From NCBI GenBank assembly GCA_017161075.1, contig CP046174.1, positions 930,001-994,000 of the forward strand: a stretch of 64,000 nt of DNA. The letters run 5' to 3'. The notes beneath the pieces were generated by a model that searched no databases, was not told the DNA's origin, and saw nothing but the letters and a program-made list of their open reading frames with translations. A program made the translations under genes and the position numbers. The DNA is from Erysipelotrichaceae bacterium 66202529. Its GTDB lineage: Bacteria; Bacillota_I; Bacilli_A; Erysipelotrichales; Erysipelotrichaceae. Shown here piece by piece: positions 58,164 through 64,000 of the stretch (positions within the stretch are counted from its first letter, which is position 1; the number at the start of each line of letters is the position of its first letter).

Positions 58164-58265
58164 ATGAAACTTCATATACACATCACAGTCAAGTTTCATC
58201 ACACATCACGATGTTGCTTCATCGTCATGCCATATAATAATATGCCGTTAAATGAGGTGCTATAA
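58164..58265 (+). CDS. cysK leader peptide with tandem cysteines
   Basis: 33 codons from ATG 58164, 8 nt after AGGGG, ending at TAA 58263-58265, which overlaps the cysK ribosome site. The peptide has Arg16-Cys17-Cys18. The TGT TGC codons (58212-58217) lie in the hairpin ACGATG-N6-CATCGT (58208-58225). A 9-bp dyad ATGAAACTT/AAGTTTCAT (58164-58172, 58191-58199) precedes it and CATAT/ATATG follows at 58231-58244. The layout fits ribosome stalling on cysteine shortage. Confidence 0.55.
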   Translation: MKLHIHITVKFHHTSRCCFIVMPYNNMPLNEVL

Positions 58266-58281
58266 AAGGAGGATAAACTAT

Positions 58282-59226
58282 ATGACAAGAATTTATGAGA
58301 GTATTACAGAGCTGATTGGCAATACACCACTTATACGAATCAATCGGCTGCAAGCAGATAGGAAAGCGGAAATTCTCGCAAAAATTGAGTATTTTAATCC
58401 AGGAGGAAGTGTAAAGGATCGAATCGCCTATCAAATGATAATGGAGGCGAAAAGAGATAAAAAGCTGGATGAGAGTACAGTTTTGATTGAGCCGACAAGC
58501 GGAAATACCGGAATTGGACTGGCTATGACTGCTGCAGCACTCGGTATTCGTCTGATTATTGTATTACCGGAAACAATGAGCATTGAGCGCAGAAAACTGA
58601 TTCGCGGCTATGGGGCTGAGCTGGTGCTGACAGAGGGAAGCAAGGGGATGAAGGGGGCAATCGCCAAAGCGGAAGAGCTGCATAAGGAGATTCCAAATTC
58701 TATCATCCTGCAGCAATTTGAGAATGAAAATAATCCAAAGGCACATCTTCTGCATACCGGAGAAGAAATATGGAGGGATACAGAAGGAATGGTTGATGTA
58801 TTTATCGCAGGGGTAGGTACCGGAGGTACTATTAGCGGTACGGCTGCATATTTGAAGAAGAAAAATCCAGCAATCCGCATTGTAGCGGTGGAGCCTGAAA
58901 ATTCTCCTGTTTTGTCAGGTGGCAGTGCAGGCCCTCATAAAATTCAGGGAATCGGTGCCGGTTTTATTCCCAGGAATTATCATGCAGAGCTGGTGGATGA
59001 AATTGTTCAGATTCGTGATGAGGAGGCTGTTTCTACTGCAAAGAAGCTGGCCAGAGAGGAAGGGATTGCTGTTGGGATTTCAAGTGGAGCAGCAATGTGT
59101 GCAGCATTAAAGCTGGCAGAGAAAGAGGAGTATGCAGGAAAGCGGATTGTCGTACTTTTACCGGATACGGCAGAGCGTTACTTATCCACAGTGCTTTATG
59201 AGGAAGAAGGAATAGAAAGGATATAA
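58282..59226 (+). CDS. cysK: cysteine synthase A
   Basis: 314 aa PLP enzyme. The cofactor lysine is Lys45 in GGSVKDRIAY, with the EPTSGNTGIGLAM substrate loop and the GVGTGGTISGTAAYL phosphate loop. It makes cysteine from O-acetylserine and sulfide. The ATG at 58282 has AAAGGAGG 9 nt upstream, partly inside the leader-peptide frame. Divergent Rrf2 genes suggest CymR-type control, and its leader suggests a second, cysteine-dependent layer. Confidence 0.96.
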   Translation: MTRIYESITELIGNTPLIRINRLQADRKAEILAKIEYFNPGGSVKDRIAYQMIMEAKRDKKLDESTVLIEPTSGNTGIGLAMTAAALGIRLIIVLPETMSIERRKLIRGYGAELVLTEGSKGMKGAIAKAEELHKEIPNSIILQQFENENNPKAHLLHTGEEIWRDTEGMVDVFIAGVGTGGTISGTAAYLKKKNPAIRIVAVEPENSPVLSGGSAGPHKIQGIGAGFIPRNYHAELVDEIVQIRDEEAVSTAKKLAREEGIAVGISSGAAMCAALKLAEKEEYAGKRIVVLLPDTAERYLSTVLYEEEGIERI

Positions 59227-59320
59227 AACATGAGATCACTGTTGCATCGTTGAGGAACGGTGTAAAAAGTCTTTTCTAAATCAAAAAACAGAAGCCCGAT
59301 TTCTTCCACCTGAAAAGTGG

Positions 59321-59368
59321 GAAAGTCTATACCAGCGGAATTATCTGCAGGAATAGACTTTCTTTTTT
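59321..59368 (+). terminator. terminator of cysK
   Basis: GAAAGTCTAT / ATAGACTTTC stem with T6. Confidence 0.85.
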
Positions 59369-59370
59369 CT

Positions 59371-59704
59371 ATGCAAATATGGAAAGGCCGCAAAGAATTA
59401 TTTTGTCTGAAGGTATCATATTACCTTATGTGATACCTTTTTTCACATTGTATTACTGCATTCTCATGATTCCTTAAGCATCTGTTTCAAGGTGAAATTT
59501 TATCTTATGTAATATGTAAAACAGACCTATAGTATTAGGGCGTGTACGTTATCATATGTTATATTTATTCTGGTAAGTAGGTTTCCTGATAAGTGCTCTC
59601 ATCATATAATACTTATCTTCATACAGCCTTTACATTTATAATGGAATTCTGCTGCATATTAAATCTGATAATTTAATCTCAGCTTCATATAAATACAATA
59701 TACA
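59371..59704. other. gene-free spacer
   Basis: AT-rich; no supported gene. Confidence 0.5.
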
Positions 59705-59705
59705 G

Positions 59706-59733
59706 AAAAAAACACCGCATAGCGATGTTTCTG
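59706..59733 (-). terminator. terminator of tRNA-Ser
   Basis: On the minus strand AACATCGC-TAT-GCGGTGTT then T6. Confidence 0.85.
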
Positions 59734-59740
59734 TTTAAAA

Positions 59741-59831
59741 TGGCGGAGTAGGAGAGATTTGAACTCTCGCGCCAGTTTCCCGACCTATACCCTTAGCAGG
59801 GGCACCTCTTCAGCCGCTTGAGTACTACTCC
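59741..59831 (-). tRNA. tRNA-Ser (anticodon GCT)
   Basis: 91-nt class II tRNA on the minus strand. Acceptor GGAGTAG/CTACTCC, anticodon loop CTGCTAA, long variable arm, encoded CCA. Confidence 0.95.
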
Positions 59832-59887
59832 AGTTCTGATTCGCAGTTGTTAGTTTCATAAAAACCATTTCATTTCACTGCCATAAA

Positions 59888-59916
59888 AGTATATCATAAT
59901 CATTTTTAAAAGTCCA
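59888..59916 (-). promoter_or_regulatory. tRNA-Ser promoter
   Basis: On the minus strand TGGACT, 17-nt spacer, TATACT. Confidence 0.6.
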
Positions 59917-59919
59917 TAC

Positions 59920-60310
59920 CTATTTTTTAAATTTCTGTCTCTTTTCAGGCGTAACCTACCGTCTTTGTATCATTCACTGGCACTAATTTATAGATAAGCA
60001 GAATGCATGAAGCTGAAATACGGAACAGGAAAAACAATGACGAGCATAATATCATAGGAGCATTTCTAATCCAACTGGAAACAGCGAATGACAGCTACGG
60101 CGAGTCTCTTTACATTGCCAACAGCCACAAAGCGAATTCTAACATCGCTTTTTTATGACTTCCATCTACCCATTCTAGGAAATCATAGTTATAATCTATT
60201 ACCCGTATATTTTAGCTTGCTTTTTATTAAATAAGTAAAAAAATGCAATTCTTTCAAATTGTTTTAGGAATTCCACCTCTTTTCTTCGTATATAAGAGTA
60301 TAAAGAATAA
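59920..60310. other. gene-free spacer with an orphan terminator
   Basis: No gene seen. AAGCGA-N9-TCGCTT followed by T6 at 60130-60156 is a convincing plus-strand terminator with no annotated gene upstream on that strand. Confidence 0.5.
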
Positions 60311-60324
60311 GGAGGTTTTCGGAA

Positions 60325-60795
60325 ATGTATCGAACAATCAAAATCAGACTAAAGGCTACCAAAGCACAGAAGGAGCATCTTTTCACTTATGAAGCAGAGT
60401 ATCACCAGCAGCTGGATTCACTTGTAGCACAAATGCGCACACATCCCTACAATGTAAAATTCAAAGATATAAGCATTGCAGAATCGATTGCAGTTCACAG
60501 TCGATGGACACTGTATCAGCTTGCTTTGAAAATGCATAACAGGGAAAAAGAACAAAAAAGAACAGGCTATAATAAATCAAGTACATGGAGTCCTAGATCC
60601 TTTACCATTAACAAAGATCGGCTGACGCTTCATTACGGTAAGCAGTTTTCCCATCGAAAAGATACGGTTACGCTGAAGCCGCTTGCCACTGAGCTGCTGC
60701 AATTGGAGGAGCATGAGATTATACGGATGGATCTTGTGCATGATGAGTATTTCTGGTATGCGAATTTTCTTGTCCGTATTTGTGTTAATCCGTGA
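60325..60795 (+). CDS. TnpB-like N-terminal fragment without the RuvC domain
   Basis: 156 aa. The N-terminus MYRTIKIRLKATKAQKEHLF and the later WSPRSFTINKDRLTLHYGK with LEEHEIIRMDLVHDEYFWYANF resemble the RNA-binding N-terminal part of OrfB/TnpB transposon nucleases. The frame stops where the RuvC domain should begin. No RuvC Asp, Glu or zinc-finger cysteines follow. AAGGAGG 8 nt before the ATG shows it is still expressible. It is either an IS605-type remnant or a repurposed, nuclease-less TnpB. Similarity is judged by eye. Confidence 0.55.
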   Translation: MYRTIKIRLKATKAQKEHLFTYEAEYHQQLDSLVAQMRTHPYNVKFKDISIAESIAVHSRWTLYQLALKMHNREKEQKRTGYNKSSTWSPRSFTINKDRLTLHYGKQFSHRKDTVTLKPLATELLQLEEHEIIRMDLVHDEYFWYANFLVRICVNP

Positions 60796-60865
60796 AATAG
60801 TGTAGCCATTTTCTGCAAAATATGCTACGATAATTAACGGTTACAGTGTAATAGATGAGGTTATT

Positions 60866-61522
60866 ATGAAAACAGATGGAATCATATTTGATGTTGATGG
60901 AACGCTTTGGGATGCGACAGAGCAGATTGCGGAGGCATATACGGTTATCCTGCAGCAGGAGCATATCGAACATAAGGTAATCACTGCAGAGATTCTCAGC
61001 TCTGTGATGGGTCTTATGAATGAGGATATTGCCGCAAGGCTGTTTCCTGAGCTGTCATATGAAAAACGTATGCATCTTATAGAACGATGCTGTGCGTTTG
61101 AGTGTGATTATCTGCGCAAGCATGGTGGAAGACTGTACCCTCAGGCTCTTGAGGTTTTGAAAAAGCTGTCAGCGAGATATCCGTTATATATCGTATCTAA
61201 TTGTCAGGATGGCTATATAGAAGCGATGTTTGATGTTCATGGACTGCAAACATATTTCAGGGATTATGAATGTTCGGGAAGAACAGGAAAACCAAAATAT
61301 GAAAATCTGAACATGATAAAAGAGAGAAACCATCTGCAGCAGCCGGTTTATATCGGAGATACCAAAACAGACCAGATTTCCTGTGAGAAGGCCGGTATTC
61401 CCTTTGTATATGCGGCGTTCGGCTTTGGAGAGGCAACTGCCTATGCCGCTAGGGTAAATTCATTTGCTGAGCTTGAACAGTTATTTTTATCAGATGAATC
61501 AACATACATACAAAAGCAGTAA
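60866..61522 (+). CDS. HAD-family phosphatase (PGP-like)
   Basis: 218 aa. Motif I IIFDVDGTLWDA has nucleophile Asp9 and Asp11, motif II is YIVSNC, and motif III/IV is KPKYEN with YIGDTKTDQISCEKAG. The small helical cap fits phosphoglycolate phosphatase-type enzymes. GATGAGG precedes the ATG. It is followed 39 nt later by the DUF2812 gene. Substrate unknown. Confidence 0.88.
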   Translation: MKTDGIIFDVDGTLWDATEQIAEAYTVILQQEHIEHKVITAEILSSVMGLMNEDIAARLFPELSYEKRMHLIERCCAFECDYLRKHGGRLYPQALEVLKKLSARYPLYIVSNCQDGYIEAMFDVHGLQTYFRDYECSGRTGKPKYENLNMIKERNHLQQPVYIGDTKTDQISCEKAGIPFVYAAFGFGEATAYAARVNSFAELEQLFLSDESTYIQKQ

Positions 61523-61561
61523 ATCGAAGTATATGAAGTATATAGTGTTGGAGGTAAGGCC

Positions 61562-62335
61562 ATGAGTGAAGAAAAGAACGAAAAGAAAACAGTTTCCGAT
61601 GCTGAGAATACACAGAGTGCTCCGGAAATCGAAGATAAGGAAGAATTGATTACAGCAGACAGTCTTGATAAAATGATGGAGGAGCTGAAGGAGGAAGCAG
61701 ATGGAAGTGTTCAGACTCCACCTGTGGAAGCTGATAAGCCTGCAGTGGCAGAGACTGCAGAAAATGTGAAAAAATATAAGCTTTTCTTTGTATCTGATAT
61801 GGATGAGGAAGCGGAATTTTTACATAAGATGTCCAAAGACGGTCTGCATTTTGTAAGTAAAAACGGTATTCAATACCTTTTTAAAAAGGGCGAACCAAAA
61901 AATTATTATTATCACCTTGGATATTATGAAAAAGATATTCGTGATCCGGAACAATATGTTGAGAATTACAAAGAGGCTGGATGGGATAATATTTATCATG
62001 AAAAGGGAGAGTTTGACGGTGTGTGGAATTATTTCCGAACAGAGATGGACGATGGAACAGAACCAAAAATTTTCAGTGACAGAATGTCCAGAATTGCACT
62101 CTATAAGCGTCTGCTCACAAGCTGGAGATCCCTGCTGACAATGCTTGCAATCTGCTCTGTATTTATCCTTGGGCTGCTTGCATTTCTTTGGCTTGGGGTC
62201 AATGCTTCCTCCATTACAACTATAGGAATGCGCGTTTCAGGTATCATCCTGCTGCTGATACTGGCTGTTTTTCTGTTATATCTGCGCCTGTATCATAAAA
62301 TTGGCAGAAAGCTGGAGGAGCTTGTTAAGCATTAA
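61562..62335 (+). CDS. DUF2812 membrane protein
   Basis: 257 aa. An acidic disordered N-terminus of about 75 residues is followed by the DUF2812 pattern (KYKLFFVSDMDEEAEFLHKMSKDGLHFV, in parts: YYYHLGYYEKD, EAGWDNIYH and WNYFRTEMDD). Two C-terminal transmembrane helices lie at about 190-212 and 220-242. GGAGGTAAG precedes the ATG. DUF2812 proteins usually sit beside PadR regulators, which are absent here. Confidence 0.82.
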   Translation: MSEEKNEKKTVSDAENTQSAPEIEDKEELITADSLDKMMEELKEEADGSVQTPPVEADKPAVAETAENVKKYKLFFVSDMDEEAEFLHKMSKDGLHFVSKNGIQYLFKKGEPKNYYYHLGYYEKDIRDPEQYVENYKEAGWDNIYHEKGEFDGVWNYFRTEMDDGTEPKIFSDRMSRIALYKRLLTSWRSLLTMLAICSVFILGLLAFLWLGVNASSITTIGMRVSGIILLLILAVFLLYLRLYHKIGRKLEELVKH

Positions 62336-62356
62336 AGGATCAATGATTTGGAAAAT

Positions 62357-62404
62357 AAAAAGCTGTAACGGGAAGATCAGTTCTGTCATCCGTTACAGCT
62401 TTTC
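62357..62404. terminator. bidirectional terminator
   Basis: 14-bp stem AAAAGCTGTAACGG / CCGTTACAGCTTTT between convergent genes. Confidence 0.9.
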
Positions 62405-62616
62405 TAATTACCGATAAAGAAATCGAGGATATTCCATCCGGCATCTGTTTCCTGCTTATACAATTCCGTGTAACCGCATTGGGTACAAGATATTGTGATG
62501 AATTTCTTGTTCTGGATATCAAAAATCTTTGAAAAATTACCACCTGTTGCCTGAAATTGATCGCTTTCATACTGTGTATTTCCACATTTTGGACAGATAT
62601 ATTGCTTTTTCTCCAT
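62404..62616 (-). CDS. DUF2082 zinc-ribbon protein
   Basis: 70 aa. Two CxxC knuckles (YICPKCGN and ISCTQCGY) flank the FQATGGNFSKIFDIQNKKF core of DUF2082. It is probably a zinc-binding protein of unknown role. GGAGGCACC lies upstream on the minus strand. It is a single gene. Confidence 0.88.
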   Translation of the reverse strand: MEKKQYICPKCGNTQYESDQFQATGGNFSKIFDIQNKKFITISCTQCGYTELYKQETDAGWNILDFFIGN

Positions 62617-62639
62617 AGGTGCCTCCTTGTTTTTTTGAT

Positions 62640-63000
62640 TATAGCATGATGCATTATAAAAGGAAAGAGCATCCTGCGAGTTGTCCTCTTCATTCAGTGA
62701 TAACAGCAGATACCGTATTTTATTTCAATGATACAAGATATATGCTAGGCTGTATCCGCTATAGAGAATTGTTTTTTCATCGCATACGGCTTTCAAGATT
62801 GATCAACCCCTTATTCTTCATAACAAAGAACACCCTCATGGTCAGTAAACAATAATAATTTTTTTTGCATTTGCACAAGAATAATTTCAGCTAATGATTG
62901 CCCGTATTTTCCACAATCTGGATTGTTTTTTCTTTTAACGGTACCTGTAAACATTGATTGCTGTTGTTAAAATATTGTATAATAGCAGAATGAGGTGAGA
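62640..63000. other. gene-free spacer
   Basis: No supported frame. TTGATTGCTG and TATAAT near 62965-62985 may belong to the promoter of the next gene. Confidence 0.45.
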
Positions 63001-63002
63001 TT

Positions 63003-63413
63003 ATGCTTGATTTGCAGAAACACAAGGAGTATTTATGGAAGTATCTTCTGACATATGGAAGAGCAAAAAGAAAGCGTGGCGATTATGAAAAGCTGGTATT
63101 TCCATTTCATGATATCGTTATGGAGGAAGGAAAGTCCATAGAAGATTATCGCAGTGAGGAGCTGAAGCAGCAGCTGGATGCCTGTGCTTCGATTGTAGAC
63201 ATTTTTGATTTGATTTCACTGGAATATAGGGATTACTATTTCATGGAAATCAGTTCGCTATTACATGATGATCAAAAGCTGTATTCCTGCCTTTTGAAAA
63301 AGACGATGGATACGGCAGGAATTACCGACTACATATCGGCCCATAATTATGAATATCTTATAAAGTTCGCCGATGAACCAACGCAGCAGTATATACAGGC
63401 TAAGCTGCCATGA
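63003..63413 (+). CDS. unknown helical protein
   Basis: 136 aa, all-helical appearance, no transmembrane segment (LDLQKHKEYLWKYLLTYG and YEYLIKFADEPTQQYI). AATGAGGTG precedes the ATG. No family recognised. It is the last gene of the window. Confidence 0.75.
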   Translation: MLDLQKHKEYLWKYLLTYGRAKRKRGDYEKLVFPFHDIVMEEGKSIEDYRSEELKQQLDACASIVDIFDLISLEYRDYYFMEISSLLHDDQKLYSCLLKKTMDTAGITDYISAHNYEYLIKFADEPTQQYIQAKLP

Positions 63414-64000
63414 TCCGGTATAAGGATGTGCAGGCTTCCTGCTCGTCAGCGCTGAAAAATACCGGCATTCAAAGGACTGAGTAAAAAAGTTAGGTTTCAT
63501 ATCTAAAAACAGCGGGGTTTGCGCTTTGCGCTCATGAGTTATTCAAAAGCATTTCCATTGTTAAAAATTGTAGCAGATAAGGCAGGCGATGTTCTATTCG
63601 CCTGCTTTTCAGGCGTTGATTCTTTCTTTTCTTGGAAAAGAAACAAAAAGAAGCTGTGTTTCTGTAAAATGCTGCGTAGGGATATACTCCTACAACCAAT
63701 TTGTAAGTGGAAAGATAATCGGCCTGCAGCCGTATGATTAGCTTATGTATGTACAAGCGAAAACCGTCATTCGCCATAATAGCTGGACATACCCCTGTGC
63801 GATATCGATACATACAGACTTCTGTATTGCTGCTTGTATAATCTCACTGAATTTTATATAGGTTTCTTCCTACAATGCATCTCCTGTATCCCCATGTATT
63901 TTTTAATTAAACGAATGAAATTTCGCCTGCTTCAGCAGTTATTCAATCCTTCACCTGGAATAAAGAAAGCTGATAAAACAGGCTTTTTTTAGCTGTTTAA
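63414..64000. other. gene-free end of window
   Basis: It contains a GCAGGCGA/TCGCCTGC hairpin with T4 near 63582-63609 and a weak T-tailed hairpin near 63968-63990. A frame at 63519-63737 has no ribosome site, and its Lys-rich run looks non-coding. Confidence 0.45.

Noticed and set aside
63519..63737. 72-aa plus frame near the window end
   Set aside because: No ribosome site, crosses a hairpin, and its Lys/Phe runs come from a simple A/T-rich stretch.

Overview
The window is a chromosomal segment of a low-to-moderate GC, spore-forming Firmicute. The 16S sequence, and gene content such as a sigma-54/LevR-type mannose PTS and CotF-like small proteins, resemble Erysipelotrichaceae near [Clostridium] innocuum. 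That placement is from memory of 16S signatures, not from a search.

Layout. 1-1200: two near-identical tRNA-Leu(CAG) units on the minus strand, each with its own promoter and terminator. 1.2-4.2 kb: a regulator / PLDc_N / ABC transporter operon like the yxlEFG set of Bacillus. 4.6-5.5 kb: a methyltransferase with an overlapping upstream ORF. 5.7-17.4 kb: rpoN (minus) divergent from a LevR-like activator, then a nine-step locus of mannose-family PTS (IIA, IIB, IIC, IID), a NanE-like epimerase, a glycyl radical enzyme, its activase and a HAD phosphatase. 18-22 kb: LysR regulator divergent from a small protein, iron alcohol dehydrogenase, and a flavodoxin/aldo-keto reductase fusion interrupted by an in-frame TAG. 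22-24 kb: tRNA-Leu(GAG), a small membrane protein and a metallo-hydrolase. 24.3-30.9 kb: aspartate-family amino acid genes, hom-lysC-asd on minus and thrC-thrB-ACT protein on plus, from overlapping divergent promoters. 31-37 kb: housekeeping genes (Maf, K+ channel, AAC(3)-like, fRMsr, CotF-like pair, DUF402) and tRNA-Thr. 37.2-42.4 kb: a complete rRNA operon (16S-23S-5S, no spacer tRNA). 42.8-48 kb: two FemX-type ligases and tsaE-tsaB-rimI-tsaD. 48-49.7 kb: small membrane protein, a membrane-anchored LolA-like protein and MazF. 50-50.3 kb: tRNA-Asp x2 and tRNA-Gly. 50.4-57.1 kb: an AT-rich accessory block of mostly unknown genes (DUF960, XRE, glycine-zipper protein, three zinc-ribbon membrane proteins). 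57.2-59.2 kb: two Rrf2 regulators divergent from cysK, whose leader encodes a short peptide with tandem cysteines. 59.7-64 kb: tRNA-Ser, a TnpB-like fragment, a HAD phosphatase, DUF2812, DUF2082 and an unknown protein.

How genes work together. The most interesting system is 5.7-17.4 kb. It is a self-contained sigma-54 regulon: RpoN, a PTS-controlled activator, a candidate -24/-12 element, and an operon that would import and phosphorylate a sugar-like compound, epimerise it and pass it to an eliminase-type glycyl radical enzyme. The substrate cannot be read from the sequence. The second is the cysK leader (58.1-58.3 kb), where tandem Cys codons sit inside a hairpin, suggesting cysteine-responsive control next to CymR/IscR-like regulators.
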